Of a stretch of DNA of 64,000 nt, positions 1 through 8,647 are shown in pieces. The notes below the pieces were generated by a model, which was given only the letters and a program-made list of their open reading frames with translations, had not been told where the DNA came from and searched no databases. The stretch spans positions 1,798,001 through 1,862,000 of the forward strand of contig NZ_LT996886.1 of NCBI RefSeq assembly GCF_900343145.1, written 5' to 3'. The DNA comes from Tessaracoccus timonensis (GTDB lineage: Bacteria; Actinomycetota; Actinomycetes; Propionibacteriales; Propionibacteriaceae). The translations under genes and the position numbers were made by a program. The first letter of the stretch is position 1. Each line of letters opens with the position of its first letter.

Positions 1-1
1 G

Positions 2-370
2 CTCGCCAACCGCGCCGGGCGGCGGATCGGTGAGGCGCTCCGGCACGCAAGCGGAGTGCCCGCGTTGGCCGCCGACGCCACGGAGCTTGCGGCGGTGTTG
101 CGCAACACGGAGCGACGAGATCCGTTCGCCGACCCCGACGACCAACCTCGCACTCCGATGGTGCTCCTGCTCGACGTCGACGAGGTGCCTCAGGGGGTGC
201 AGGCGCGCGTGAGAGAGATCGAGAACCTGGCCGACGCCGCGTCGGTGCGGGTAGTGCGCGTTGCATCGGGCGCCGCTGACTACCCGCTTGCCCCCGTCGA
301 GCGCTACGTGACGCTGCTCGCACGCGGGCTGTACGCCGTCGAATATCTGAAGATTGGATTGTGCCGATGA
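2..370 (+). CDS. SIS-domain phosphosugar isomerase-like protein, C-terminal part
   Basis: The reading frame is open from the left edge, so only the last ~122 residues are present. The C-terminus ([20 protein letters not shown]) resembles the end of bifunctional phosphoglucose/phosphomannose isomerase-like SIS proteins (the mycobacterial TobH group), where this helix packs on the sugar-phosphate site. In many actinobacteria such a gene sits near pmm/manA and ahcY, and ahcY follows here, which supports the call. Its stop codon overlaps the aroQ start (ATGA), implying co-transcription. The catalytic region lies outside the window, so whether it is an active isomerase cannot be judged. Confidence 0.55.
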   Translation, partial: LANRAGRRIGEALRHASGVPALAADATELAAVLRNTERRDPFADPDDQPRTPMVLLLDVDEVPQGVQARVREIENLADAASVRVVRVASGAADYPLAPVERYVTLLARGLYAVEYLKIGLCR

Positions 371-804
371 CGACGAAGGTGCTGGTGCTGAACGGACCGA
401 ACTTGGGCAGGCTGGGGTCGAGGCAGCCCGACGTGTACGGCGCGCTCACCTACGAGGGGCTGGCGGAACACCTCGTCGAGACGGGGAAACCGCTCGGCTT
501 CGACGTCGACGTGCGCCAGACCGAGCACGAGGGCCAGATGATTCAGTGGCTGCACGAGGCCGCAGACGGCGGGCACCCCGTCGTGATCAATGCTGGGGCG
601 TGGACGCACTACTCGTACGCGATTGCCGACGCCGCCGCCCTCGTCCCGCGCTACGTCGAGGTGCACATCTCCAACGTGTTCGCGCGTGAGGAATTCCGGC
701 ATCATTCGGTGCTGAGCGCCGGCGCGGCGGGGATCATCGTCGGCTGTGGAGTGGGCGGCTACGACCTCGCCCTCGCGCACCTTGCCTCGCTGTCGCAGCG
801 GTAG
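367..804 (+). CDS. aroQ: type II 3-dehydroquinate dehydratase
   Basis: Catalyses reversible dehydration of 3-dehydroquinate to 3-dehydroshikimate in the shikimate pathway, as a cytosolic dodecamer. The 145-residue length is normal for the type II family. Visible signatures are [14 protein letters not shown] with the downstream active-site Tyr (DVYG), the [11 protein letters not shown] substrate loop and the [17 protein letters not shown] segment carrying the catalytic His. The ATG at 367 overlaps the previous stop (ATGA) and is preferred to the in-frame GTG at 361. No other aro genes are adjacent, so it appears to be a stand-alone aro gene translationally coupled to the upstream SIS gene. Confidence 0.95.
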   Translation: MTTKVLVLNGPNLGRLGSRQPDVYGALTYEGLAEHLVETGKPLGFDVDVRQTEHEGQMIQWLHEAADGGHPVVINAGAWTHYSYAIADAAALVPRYVEVHISNVFAREEFRHHSVLSAGAAGIIVGCGVGGYDLALAHLASLSQR

Positions 805-814
805 ATTCCGCCCA

Positions 815-935
815 GGCACCTGCAACCTGTGCGGCAACTGAGCGGATTATGTGTCACCTGCTTCTGGACGACGCCTCGTCGCGGCTAGGCAAGTGACACT
901 TGTTCCGCAACTGAGCCGCACAGGTTACGTGTGCC
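815..935. repeat. ~120-bp imperfect palindrome, family E copy 1
   Basis: The outer arms 815-834 and 916-935 pair at 16 of 20 positions, and an inner pair (GTGTCACCTGC at 851-861 and GCAAGTGACAC near 889-899) pairs with one mismatch. A near-identical copy lies at 14149-14269. Both sit between a gene end and a leaderless promoter. It fills most of the gap between aroQ and ahcY, and no gene is seen there. Function unknown. Confidence 0.8.
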
Positions 936-1034
936 CGGCGGAGGGAGCGCGCCCGGTGGAGGGAGTACGCCCGCCGCCCACCCGCCGCACCGACGACCCC
1001 CGCTGCCGGGCGGGCATCGTCGCGGCAAAGCGCG

Positions 1035-1040
1035 TAGGCT
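1035..1040 (+). promoter_or_regulatory. -10 box of a leaderless ahcY promoter
   Basis: TAGGCT lies 8 nt before the GTG at 1049 and no Shine-Dalgarno is present, consistent with transcription starting at or next to the start codon. Confidence 0.55.
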
Positions 1041-1048
1041 TGGCTACC

Positions 1049-2464
1049 GTGGAATACCAAGTTGCAGACCTGTCGTTGGCCGAGTTTGGGCGCAAGGAGA
1101 TCGCGCTCGCTGAACACGAGATGCCGGGCCTCATGGCCATGCGCGAGCGCTACGCAGCCGAGCAGCCGCTCAAGGGCGCGCGCATCGCCGGCTCGATTCA
1201 CATGACCATCCAAACCGCCGTCCTCATCGAAACCCTCACCGCGCTGGGCGCGGAGGTGCGCTGGGCGTCGTGCAACATCTTCTCGACACAGGACCACGCG
1301 GCGGCGGCGATCGTCGTCGGCAAGGACGGCACCCCCGAAGACCCGCGCGGCGTGCCCGTGTTCGCGTGGAAGGGTGAGACGCTCGAGGAGTACTGGCAGT
1401 GCACCTCGCGCATCTTCGACTGGGGCGACGAGCTGCCCAACATGATCCTCGACGACGGCGGCGACGCGTCCATGCTCGTCCACGAGGGCGTGCGTGCGCA
1501 GGAGGCAGGCTCGGTCCGCGAGGCCACCGACGACGACTCGCACGAGTTCCGCATCTTCCTGGACACGCTGCGCAACAGCACCCTCGACTGGAAGGCCATC
1601 GCCGAGTCGGTGCGCGGCGTCACGGAAGAAACCACGACGGGCGTGCACCGTCTGCACGAAATGCATCGCAACAACGAGCTGCTCTTCCCGGCCATCAACG
1701 TCAACGACTCGGTCACCAAGAGCAAATTCGACAACAAGTACGGCTGCCGCCACTCGCTCATCGACGGCATCAACCGCGCCACCGACGTGCTGATCGGCGG
1801 CAAGGTCGCCGTCGTGTGTGGCTACGGCGACGTAGGCAAGGGCTGCGCGGAGTCGTTGCGCGGGCAGGGAGCTCGCGTGATCGTCACGGAAATCGACCCC
1901 ATCTGCGCGCTCCAGGCCGCGATGGACGGCTACCAGGTGGCGCGCCTCGACTCCGTCATCGAAGAAGCCGACATCTTCGTCACGTGCACCGGCAACCGCG
2001 ACATCATCATGGCCGACCAGATGGCCCGCATGAAGCACCAGGCCATTGTCGGCAACATCGGCCACTTCGACAACGAGCTCGACATGGCCGGCCTCGAAGC
2101 CCGCACCGACGTCACGAAGGTCGAAATCAAACCGCAGGTACACGAGTGGCGCTTCGACGACGGCCACAGCATCATCGTGCTCTCCGAAGGCCGCCTGCTG
2201 AACCTCGGCAACGCCACGGGGCACCCGTCGTTTGTGATGAGCAACTCGTTCACCAACCAGGTGCTCGGGCAAATCGAGCTGTTCACGAAGCGCGACGAGT
2301 ACCCCGTCGGCGTGTACGTGCTGCCGAAGCACCTCGACGAGGAAGTCGCCCGTCTGCACCTCGACGCCCTCGGCGCCGAGCTGAGCACGCTCACGCAGGC
2401 GCAGGCCGACTACATCGGCGTCCCCGTCGACGGGCCCTTCAAACCGGACACGTACCGCTACTGA
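1049..2464 (+). CDS. ahcY: adenosylhomocysteinase
   Basis: Hydrolyses S-adenosylhomocysteine to adenosine and homocysteine with tightly bound NAD, keeping the methylation cycle running. The frame is open back to 851, but that stretch is repeat DNA with no family similarity. The GTG at 1049 ([10 protein letters not shown]) is the family start and follows a leaderless promoter, giving 471 residues. Key motifs are [15 protein letters not shown] near the N-terminus, the central [19 protein letters not shown] segment, the Rossmann loop [13 protein letters not shown], and the C-terminal KPDTYRY that reaches into a neighbouring subunit's NAD site. A palindrome follows the stop. Confidence 0.97.
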   Translation: MEYQVADLSLAEFGRKEIALAEHEMPGLMAMRERYAAEQPLKGARIAGSIHMTIQTAVLIETLTALGAEVRWASCNIFSTQDHAAAAIVVGKDGTPEDPRGVPVFAWKGETLEEYWQCTSRIFDWGDELPNMILDDGGDASMLVHEGVRAQEAGSVREATDDDSHEFRIFLDTLRNSTLDWKAIAESVRGVTEETTTGVHRLHEMHRNNELLFPAINVNDSVTKSKFDNKYGCRHSLIDGINRATDVLIGGKVAVVCGYGDVGKGCAESLRGQGARVIVTEIDPICALQAAMDGYQVARLDSVIEEADIFVTCTGNRDIIMADQMARMKHQAIVGNIGHFDNELDMAGLEARTDVTKVEIKPQVHEWRFDDGHSIIVLSEGRLLNLGNATGHPSFVMSNSFTNQVLGQIELFTKRDEYPVGVYVLPKHLDEEVARLHLDALGAELSTLTQAQADYIGVPVDGPFKPDTYRY

Positions 2465-2480
2465 GCCCACCCACCTCGAC

Positions 2481-2540
2481 ACACATGATGGTGTGAGATC
2501 TGTTACGGAAAACCGCAATAGATCTCACACCATCAGTGTT
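2481..2540. repeat. palindromic hairpin downstream of ahcY (family C)
   Basis: The arms 2487-2501 (GATGGTGTGAGATCT) and 2520-2534 are perfect inverted repeats, extendable to about 20 bp with a one-base bulge; the loop is 18 nt. It lies between the convergent ahcY and DUF3039 genes and could terminate transcription from either side, although no long T-run follows. Confidence 0.75.
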
Positions 2541-2591
2541 TAAGGGGCGAGCACCAGAAACCCGACGCGCCCCGCGCCGGGCGAGCGTCGC

Positions 2592-2834
2592 TCAGTCGTT
2601 CGACTTCAGCGACTCCCAGATCTCTTTGCACTCGGGGCAGACGGGGTAGCGGTCGGGGTTGCGCGACGGCACCCACACCTTGCCGCACAGCGCCACGACG
2701 GGGGTGCCATTCACCATCGCTGCGGTCAGCTTGTCTTTCGGCACGTAGTGCGAGAAGCGGTCTTGGTCGCCGTCCTCGAACACCTCCGTGCGTTCGTCGA
2801 GCACCGTCTGTGAACCGGGGGCCATCTCACTCAT
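2592..2834 (-). CDS. DUF3039 family protein
   Basis: A small conserved actinobacterial protein of 80 residues and unknown function. The core DRFSHYVPKDKLTAAMVNGT, then PVVALCGKVWVPSRNP and YPVCPECKEIWESL, is the family signature; three cysteines (ALCGK and CPEC) suggest a small metal-binding site. I chose the ATG at 2834 because TAGAAT lies 7 nt upstream on the same strand; an ATG three codons earlier at 2843 would fall inside that box. The gene is convergent with ahcY and downstream of the kinase gene's promoter region. Confidence 0.85.
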   Translation of the reverse strand: MSEMAPGSQTVLDERTEVFEDGDQDRFSHYVPKDKLTAAMVNGTPVVALCGKVWVPSRNPDRYPVCPECKEIWESLKSND

Positions 2835-2841
2835 GCCCCAC

Positions 2842-2847
2842 ATTCTA
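2842..2847 (-). promoter_or_regulatory. -10 box of a leaderless DUF3039 promoter
   Basis: On the minus strand TAGAAT is followed by 7 nt and then ATG at 2834. No ribosome binding site is visible. Confidence 0.5.
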
Positions 2848-2867
2848 CGACGGCGCTCCTCGCGGTT

Positions 2868-3968
2868 TCAGGAGAGCAGCGATACCGTCAACCACAGCAC
2901 CAGCCCGCCGAGTGCCAGCGCGCTGCCAATCACCCACACCCAGAACCAGGCGTTGTGGGTTTCCTTCGTCTTCTTCGGCTGATACTTGCCCTGCCCCAGG
3001 TAACTGTTGAGCACACTCACGGGCGTCTCACTGCGCGGCGACAAGCTTCCCGGTGATGCCCCGACGAACGACACTGGCGTGATGGGCGCGTTGGGCACAG
3101 CAACGCTGCCCGACGGGAGACCCGTCGTTCTGGGCATGGGGGAGTAGAGGTCGCCGCCCGGCAGTTGCGCCGCGAAGTAATCGAGCGCCTTCGCGAGTTG
3201 CGCGGCGGTTTGGGGACGCCGGTTCGGATCAGGGGAGAGAACGGAAGCGAAGAATGTGTCGAGGCTGGCGGGGGCGCCGATCTGTTCGGCAATCGGCACC
3301 GGCCCGATGGCCGAGTTGCGCGAGAGCAAATCTTGCAGCGTCTTGATGGGGAACGGCGGATGCCCGGTGAGCAGGGCGTAGGCGACGCATCCCATCGAGT
3401 ACAGGTCGGAGCGCTGGTCGAGCTGCGTCGACTTCGCCTGCTCGAGGGCCATGTACGCGGGCGTGCCGGCAGTCATGGTGTCGCGGTATTCGTCGAGGAG
3501 TGATTTGGCGACGCCCAAGTCGGCCAGCAGCACCTTCACCCCCGATTTGGTGTTGTTGAGCAGCACGTTGCCGGGCGTGATGTCGCGGTGCACAAGCTGG
3601 TGCTTGTGCAGCACTTCCAACGCTCGCGTGGCTTCGGCACACAGCCGTAGCGCGAGGCCGGGCGGTACCCGTCGCTTCCGGAGCTGATCGAGCGAGCCGC
3701 CGTCGGCGATGTCCATCACGTAGTAGGGCTGGCCTCGGTCGGTGGTGCCGATGTCGTAGACGCGCACGATGCGCTCGTCGGAGAGCCGCCGCAGCAACCT
3801 AGCCTCGGCGAGGAACCGCCCGCGAACGTCGTCGTTCGTCGACCAATTCTCCGCTAATACCTTGATGGCGACGGCGACGTCGAGCGTGTCGTCGTGGCCC
3901 TGGTACACCGTCGCAAACGACCCGGACCCGATGCGTCCGGTGATGCGATAGCGGTCGATCATCTCCAT
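2868..3968 (-). CDS. membrane-anchored serine/threonine protein kinase
   Basis: A Hanks-type kinase of about 366 residues. The N-terminal kinase domain begins at once with the glycine loop GRIGSGSFATVYQG (about 10-23), then AIKVL with the ATP-anchoring Lys, HRDITPGNVLL near 126 with the catalytic Asp, and ADLGVAKS near 147, where DLG replaces the usual DFG. The APE motif reads YMALEQ. After a Pro/Ser-rich linker a single membrane helix (about 339-366, rich in Trp/Leu) ends the protein, leaving essentially no extracellular sensor and no PASTA repeats. The frame extends upstream to 4199, but that part overlaps the divergent RDD gene and is low-complexity shadow. The ATG at 3968 or 3962 starts the family homology. 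Confidence 0.9.
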   Translation of the reverse strand: MEMIDRYRITGRIGSGSFATVYQGHDDTLDVAVAIKVLAENWSTNDDVRGRFLAEARLLRRLSDERIVRVYDIGTTDRGQPYYVMDIADGGSLDQLRKRRVPPGLALRLCAEATRALEVLHKHQLVHRDITPGNVLLNNTKSGVKVLLADLGVAKSLLDEYRDTMTAGTPAYMALEQAKSTQLDQRSDLYSMGCVAYALLTGHPPFPIKTLQDLLSRNSAIGPVPIAEQIGAPASLDTFFASVLSPDPNRRPQTAAQLAKALDYFAAQLPGGDLYSPMPRTTGLPSGSVAVPNAPITPVSFVGASPGSLSPRSETPVSVLNSYLGQGKYQPKKTKETHNAWFWVWVIGSALALGGLVLWLTVSLLS

Positions 3969-4038
3969 CTCGGTTCCATTATTGGGCCAGACGGTTGCGA
4001 AAGGGAAGCCTGGGGCTTTGTCTGGCATGCTTGGAGTT

Positions 4039-4863
4039 ATGACGCAGATGCCACAGCAACCACCGCCAGGTTGGTACCCCGACCCCGCCGGAGGCCCCGG
4101 TGAACGTTTCTGGGACGGAGAGGCGTGGTCGCAGGCCACCAGAGAGCAGCAAGCTCCGACGCAGGAGCAGCCGCCAGCGCACCCGCAAGGGGGAAGCACT
4201 CCGTACGTCGACCCCAGGCTGCGCGCCCACTCGAGCGGCTACGGGAACCAGGGTGGTTATGGCCCGCAAGGCGGCCACAGCCAGGGCGGCTACGGCGCCC
4301 AGGGTGCTGGGTACGGCGTCTCGGGGCAGAGCTACGGCAAGCAGATTCCCGTGCAGGGCGGCTACGCGTTGGCCGGGTTTTGGTGGCGCGTGCTCGGCTT
4401 CATCATCGACAGCATCATCGTCGGCGTCGTCAACGGCATGCTCACCGCTGGCTTGAACGCCGGCATCGACAGCCAGCTCGAACGTTACCTCGTACAGCTC
4501 ATCGACTCGCTCGCCGACCCGACCGTCCCCGCGCCGGAGATTCCGATGAGCCTCATCCAATCTCTGGGCACGGCGGCGCTGGTCACCACCATCGTGTGGA
4601 TTGCGTACCGCACCATCTTGATCGGCACCATGAATGCCACGCTGGGCCAGAAAATCTGCGGCCTTCGGGTTGCGAAACTAGGCGACGAACAACTCGCCCC
4701 CGTGGGTTGGAAGGTCGCCATCATCCGAGGCGGCGTCGGGGCCATCATCTACCAGATCATCGGCTTCCTGGCGCAGATCACCGTGCTGTTCCTCGACCGC
4801 AAGCAGACACTGCCTGACCTGCTATCCAAGACCGTCGTCGTCAACACTCGAGAGGCTGTGTAA
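4039..4863 (+). CDS. DUF2510 and RDD domain membrane protein
   Basis: A 274-residue membrane protein. Residues ~5-32 form a DUF2510 motif (PPGWYPDPAGGPGERFWDG). A Gly/Gln/Tyr-rich low-complexity linker follows, with repeated GGYG-type units (about 65-110), then an RDD domain with about three hydrophobic helices and the family's AGFWWRVLGFIID and TLGQKICGLRV segments. RDD proteins are of uncertain, possibly transport-related, function. The ATG at 4039 begins exactly at the DUF2510 motif; upstream in-frame starts (3982, 4027) have no support. It is divergent from the kinase 70 bp away, so the kinase and this protein may be functionally linked (inference). The stop abuts the malQ start without a gap. 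Confidence 0.85.
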   Translation: MTQMPQQPPPGWYPDPAGGPGERFWDGEAWSQATREQQAPTQEQPPAHPQGGSTPYVDPRLRAHSSGYGNQGGYGPQGGHSQGGYGAQGAGYGVSGQSYGKQIPVQGGYALAGFWWRVLGFIIDSIIVGVVNGMLTAGLNAGIDSQLERYLVQLIDSLADPTVPAPEIPMSLIQSLGTAALVTTIVWIAYRTILIGTMNATLGQKICGLRVAKLGDEQLAPVGWKVAIIRGGVGAIIYQIIGFLAQITVLFLDRKQTLPDLLSKTVVVNTREAV

Positions 4864-7002
4864 GTGAGCACCGCGCATTCTTCGCTCATCGCACTCGCCG
4901 ACCATTTCGGCATCGCCCGCGATTTTTGGGACTGGAAGGGCCGACACGTCGACATCCCGGCGGAGACCATCGTCGCAGTGCTCGCAGCCCTCGACGTCGA
5001 CGCCAGCACACCGGAATTGTGCGACGCGGCCCTGCACCGCATCGAAGCCGAGCGCTGGTACACCGTGCTGCCGCCGTGCACCGTGCTGGAGGAAGGACAC
5101 GGCCGCACGATCGAGGTGCACGTCGTATCCGGACACGACGTCGAACTCGTCGTCGAGCTGGAACAGGGCGGCACCCGTCAGGCGTGGCAGGTGGACAACT
5201 TCGTCCCCGACCGCGAGGTCGACGGACAGTGGCGCGGCGAGGCGAGTTTCTGGATTCCAGGTGACCTCCCGACGGGTTTCCACCGCATCGTCGCCACCAC
5301 CGACGGGGAGCGTCACGAGGCAGCCGCCATCGTGACGCCGCGCTTCGTCGGGTTCCCCCAAAAGATGCACAACCGGCGAGTGTGGGGGTACGCCACGCAG
5401 CTGTACTCCGTCACCTCCGAGCGCTCCTGGGGCGTGGGCGACTTTGCCGACCTGGCAGACCTCATCACCTGGTCAGGCGCCGAACAGGGCGCCGACTACA
5501 CGCTCATCAACCCGCTCCACGCCGCCCAAGTGGTGCCGCCGCTGGAACCGTCGCCGTATCTGCCGATGAGCAGGCGGTTCCTGAACCCGATCTACATCCG
5601 CCCCGAAGATGTGCCCGAGTACGTGAGCCTCGATCCCGACGCACGCCGCGCCATCGAGACGCTCCGCATCGACGCGCGTCGCGCGGGCGAGAAGTCGGGC
5701 GCGGTGGAACGCAACGACGTGTGGGTGCGCAAGCTCGAGGCGCTTCGGCCGCTGTACGAGCTGGGGCTGCGCCCGGCGCGGCAGATCGCATTCGACGAGT
5801 TCCTGCGTCGCGAGGGCGAAGGCATCCGCCTCTACGGCGTGTGGAGCGCGCTGAGCGTGGAGTTCGGCCCCATCTGGCACCGCTGGCCCGAGGCATTCCG
5901 CGACGTCGCCTCGCCCGCGGTGGCCGCGTTCGCTGCCGAGCACGCTGACGAGGTGCGCTTCCACCAGTGGCTGCAGTGGATCGCGCAAGAGCAGGTGAGC
6001 CGCGCGCAGACAGCGGCAGAAGAAGCGGGCATGTCGGTCGGCGTCGTGAACGACCTCGCCGTCGGTGTGCATAAGGCCTCCGCGGACACGTGGATGATGC
6101 CCGACATGTTCGCCCGCGACATGCACGTCGGGGCCCCGCCAGATGCGTACAACCAGGCCGGGCAAGACTGGGGCCAGCCGCCCTGGCGCCCCGACCGTCT
6201 CGCCGCGCAGGCCTATCAGCCGTACCGCGAGATGGTGCGCGCGGCGCTTCGGCGGGTGGGCGGCGCCCGCATCGACCACATTCTTGGGTTGTTCCGCTTG
6301 TGGTGGGTGCCGCAGGGGCTCGGCCCGCAGCACGGCACCTACGTGCGTTACGACCACGAAGCGATGGTGGGCATCCTGGCGCTCGAGGCGCAGCGCGCGC
6401 AGGCGCTCATCGTCGGTGAAGACCTCGGCACGGTCGAGCCCTGGGTGCGCGAATACCTCGCCCAGCGGGGCATCCTCGGCACGTCGGTGCTGTGGTTCGA
6501 GTACGACGCGCACGGCGGCCCGCTCGACGCGCAGCATTGGCGCGAGTACTGCATGGCGAGCGTCACGACGCACGACCTCCCGCCCACGCTCGGCTACCTG
6601 AGCGGCGATCACGTGCGGCTGCGGCACCAGCTCGGGCTACTCACTGAGCCACTCGACGAGGAACTCCGCATCGCGGCTTCGGAGCACGACGGCTGGATCG
6701 ACCTGCTCGTCGCCCGCGGCCTGCTCGACGCGAGCCAGCGCGACCAGCCGGAAGAGGTCATGCTCGCGCTGCACCGCTTCCTGCGCGAGACGCCGTCGAA
6801 GGTGCTGCTCGCCAACCTTGTCGACGCGGTCGGGGAGCGGCGGATGCAAAACCAGCCGGGCACCGTCGACGAGTACCCCAACTGGCGCGTGCCGCTGGGC
6901 GACTCGTCGGGCAAGCCCATCGCGTTGGAGCAGATTTTCGACGCCGCACTGCCCAAGCGGCTCGCGGCGGTGATGAACGGCACGGAGGCGCCGCGCGGCT
7001 GA
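4864..7002 (+). CDS. malQ: 4-alpha-glucanotransferase (amylomaltase)
   Basis: GH77 enzyme that transfers alpha-1,4-glucan segments between maltodextrins and releases glucose, in cytosolic maltodextrin/glycogen metabolism. At 712 residues it has the long actinobacterial form, with an extra ~150-residue beta-rich N-terminal domain before the GH77 barrel (which opens around RVWGYATQLYSV). Catalytic signatures are GARIDHILGLFRLWW (nucleophile Asp), VGEDLGTV (acid/base Glu) and SVTTHDLPPT (transition-state Asp). The GTG start directly follows the RDD gene's TAA, so the two are co-transcribed. No other mal or glg genes are in the window. Confidence 0.95.
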   Translation: MSTAHSSLIALADHFGIARDFWDWKGRHVDIPAETIVAVLAALDVDASTPELCDAALHRIEAERWYTVLPPCTVLEEGHGRTIEVHVVSGHDVELVVELEQGGTRQAWQVDNFVPDREVDGQWRGEASFWIPGDLPTGFHRIVATTDGERHEAAAIVTPRFVGFPQKMHNRRVWGYATQLYSVTSERSWGVGDFADLADLITWSGAEQGADYTLINPLHAAQVVPPLEPSPYLPMSRRFLNPIYIRPEDVPEYVSLDPDARRAIETLRIDARRAGEKSGAVERNDVWVRKLEALRPLYELGLRPARQIAFDEFLRREGEGIRLYGVWSALSVEFGPIWHRWPEAFRDVASPAVAAFAAEHADEVRFHQWLQWIAQEQVSRAQTAAEEAGMSVGVVNDLAVGVHKASADTWMMPDMFARDMHVGAPPDAYNQAGQDWGQPPWRPDRLAAQAYQPYREMVRAALRRVGGARIDHILGLFRLWWVPQGLGPQHGTYVRYDHEAMVGILALEAQRAQALIVGEDLGTVEPWVREYLAQRGILGTSVLWFEYDAHGGPLDAQHWREYCMASVTTHDLPPTLGYLSGDHVRLRHQLGLLTEPLDEELRIAASEHDGWIDLLVARGLLDASQRDQPEEVMLALHRFLRETPSKVLLANLVDAVGERRMQNQPGTVDEYPNWRVPLGDSSGKPIALEQIFDAALPKRLAAVMNGTEAPRG

Positions 7003-7017
7003 TGGCGGCTGGCGGCG

Positions 7018-7596
7018 TCAGGCGTCGTCGTGGTGCTCGGCGGCGATCGCTTCGAGGTGGTCGTCGACGTCGTTGAGCCTTCCGACGATGTCCCTCCAAG
7101 TTGACTCGAACAGCCCAGCGAGCGGGGGTCCGTCGTGCCTGGACTCCGCGGCGTGGAGGGCGGCGTTGACCACGTCGGGGAGCAGTTGCAGGTGTTGGTG
7201 CGTCGGCACATCCACCCAGGTGACGAGACATTTGCTGCCGTCGATGCGCACGAGCACACCGGCGAGGTCGGCCTCGTAGTCGCGCAAGTGCGGCGGTGTG
7301 GGCGCTTCGGGTGCGGAGGCGCCGTCGAGGATGCTGCGAATGCCCGGTGGGAGGTCGAGGCCGGACTCGCTGGCAAGGTATCGGCTGAGCGTTTCGCGCG
7401 CGGTGATAAGGCCGTAGTTGATCGCTTTGCGGATGCACGCGGAGGTGTTCTCGTGGAACGGCCCGTCGACGTGCACCTCGACGAGCGACAGGGCGCCATC
7501 CACCGTCGCGGTGGCGTGACCGCAGAGCCCTTCGAAGCGTCGATCAGTGAACCGGGCGAGGCCATCCGACGGGGTCTGCTCGCGTGGGTCCGTCAT
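7018..7596 (-). CDS. YbaB-like protein of an ESX-like gene cluster
   Basis: 192 residues, function unknown. Residues ~25-75 (ATATVDGALSLVEVHVDG followed by a long amphipathic helix) resemble the strand-strand-helix pattern of the YbaB/EbfC nucleoid-associated fold. The C-terminal half contains a second mixed alpha/beta segment ending in an Asp/Glu/His-rich helix that may form a coiled coil (VGRLNDVDDHLEAIAAEHHD). A related-looking gene lies immediately upstream (7650-8258), and both point away from the EspC/WXG genes. In mycobacteria the YbaB-like EspL is encoded within ESX loci, so this is probably an ESX accessory protein; that role is inference. Confidence 0.5.
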   Translation of the reverse strand: MTDPREQTPSDGLARFTDRRFEGLCGHATATVDGALSLVEVHVDGPFHENTSACIRKAINYGLITARETLSRYLASESGLDLPPGIRSILDGASAPEAPTPPHLRDYEADLAGVLVRIDGSKCLVTWVDVPTHQHLQLLPDVVNAALHAAESRHDGPPLAGLFESTWRDIVGRLNDVDDHLEAIAAEHHDDA

Positions 7597-7649
7597 GCAT
7601 GAGATTCAACCACGCCCAGCTGGTTTGCACTGGAGATCGCGGGAAGTCG

Positions 7650-8258
7650 CTACTCGGAGCGGAGGTCGTTGTCTACTTCCGTCAGGCGGTCGTTGATGAT
7701 GTCGAGCTCGGCCTGGATGGAGTTGAGCGAGGCCGAAAACTCATTGAGCGTGGCCTGAATGTTGGTGTCGAGTTCTGCCACTTCGGCGCCGCCTCGGGCG
7801 TCGGCGAACGCGGCCGAGATGGCCTGCGGTATGGCGGCGAGCGTGGATTCCTCGAGATCAGGGAGGAAGAGTTCGACGAGCTCCATCGTGTTGGCGTCGA
7901 CGGTGGCGACGAGCATGCCTTCGAGTGCCTCGGCTCGGTGAAGCTCCTTGTCGCGCACGGGTTCGTCGAACTCGTGCACCTCGGCGAGCACCTCGTCGGG
8001 GACGCTCCCGCTGGCTGCGATGTACCGCTGCGCGGCCGCATGGCTTTGCTGCAGCGCCTGGTTACAGGCGGTCACGATGTCGGAGGCGGCGGTGGCGGGT
8101 GCGTCGTCGGTGCCAGGGGTGAGCGCGACGATGGCCCCCGCCCCGTCGACGGTCACGGAAGCGCCCCTGGGCCCATGCCCGACGTACTGCGCCTCGGCGA
8201 GCTTGAGGAGTTGAGCGACTTCCGGGCGATTGAAGGTTTCGTCCCATTCGGCATCCAT
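7650..8258 (-). CDS. YbaB-like protein with C-terminal coiled coil
   Basis: 202 residues, function unknown. Residues ~28-75 (GASVTVDGAGAIVALTPG then an Ala-rich helix) match the YbaB/EbfC pattern of a short beta hairpin followed by a helix. The C-terminal ~45 residues (about 155-200) are strongly heptad-like and should form a coiled coil. It starts 71 nt from the divergent EspC-like gene, so the two probably share a regulatory region, and it is followed by a second YbaB-like gene with a 53-nt gap. Together they suggest chaperone or nucleoid-type partners of the secreted proteins encoded on the other strand (inference). Confidence 0.5.
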   Translation of the reverse strand: MDAEWDETFNRPEVAQLLKLAEAQYVGHGPRGASVTVDGAGAIVALTPGTDDAPATAASDIVTACNQALQQSHAAAQRYIAASGSVPDEVLAEVHEFDEPVRDKELHRAEALEGMLVATVDANTMELVELFLPDLEESTLAAIPQAISAAFADARGGAEVAELDTNIQATLNEFSASLNSIQAELDIINDRLTEVDNDLRSE

Positions 8259-8316
8259 GTCGCAAATTCAAGCACATTCGTGGGGCGATGCGACGGGAGA
8301 TGCACCCCTCGGCCTT

Positions 8317-8322
8317 TAGTGT
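8317..8322 (+). promoter_or_regulatory. -10 box of a leaderless EspC-like gene promoter
   Basis: TAGTGT is followed by 7 nt and then GTG at 8330. It lies in the 71-nt divergent region shared with the YbaB-like gene. Confidence 0.4.
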
Positions 8323-8329
8323 GGCAGAC

Positions 8330-8647
8330 GTGACTGATTTCAAGGTGGTTGCCGACGAACTGGACCAGGCGTCGGAGAGTTTTCAGCAAAACAGCAGTGC
8401 CGCGCAGACGCTCGCAGGGGCGCTCTCGTCGATCTCTTTGGGGGCGGGCGATTTCGGGCGCATGCCTGGCCAGGGCGGTCTCTATCTCGCCTACCGCGCG
8501 AACCAGAATCAGTGTATGAAGACGCTACGTGAGGTCAGCAATTCCTTGAAGGAAGTGTCGGCGGGGCTCAGCGAGACGTCGAATACGTACGGCGATATGG
8601 AGCGCCAAGCCGTCGAACTGTCCCAGCGATACTTCTCGGAGATCTGA
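8330..8647 (+). CDS. EspC/WXG100-like ESX secretion protein
   Basis: A small, almost fully helical protein of 105 residues with the size and two-helix layout of WXG100/EspC (DUF2580-type) substrates of type VII secretion. The N-terminal helix (VTDFKVVADELDQASESFQQ) is followed by a turn around LGAGDFGRMPGQGG and a second long helix ending in ELSQRYFSEI. No classic WXG is present; the turn has GDFG. I start at GTG 8330 because of the leaderless promoter; an in-frame GTG at 8321 and ATG at 8300 are alternatives. Its stop overlaps the start of the long WXG gene by one base (TGATG), so they are translationally coupled and likely secreted as partners. Confidence 0.6.
   Translation: MTDFKVVADELDQASESFQQNSSAAQTLAGALSSISLGAGDFGRMPGQGGLYLAYRANQNQCMKTLREVSNSLKEVSAGLSETSNTYGDMERQAVELSQRYFSEI

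Noticed and set aside
851-1048. A 66-residue N-terminal extension of ahcY
   Set aside because: Encoded by the family E palindrome; adenosylhomocysteinase homology begins at GTG 1049 behind a leaderless promoter.
854-2518. A 554-codon open frame antisense to ahcY
   Set aside because: Shadow frame; it spans repeat DNA and ahcY with no family similarity.
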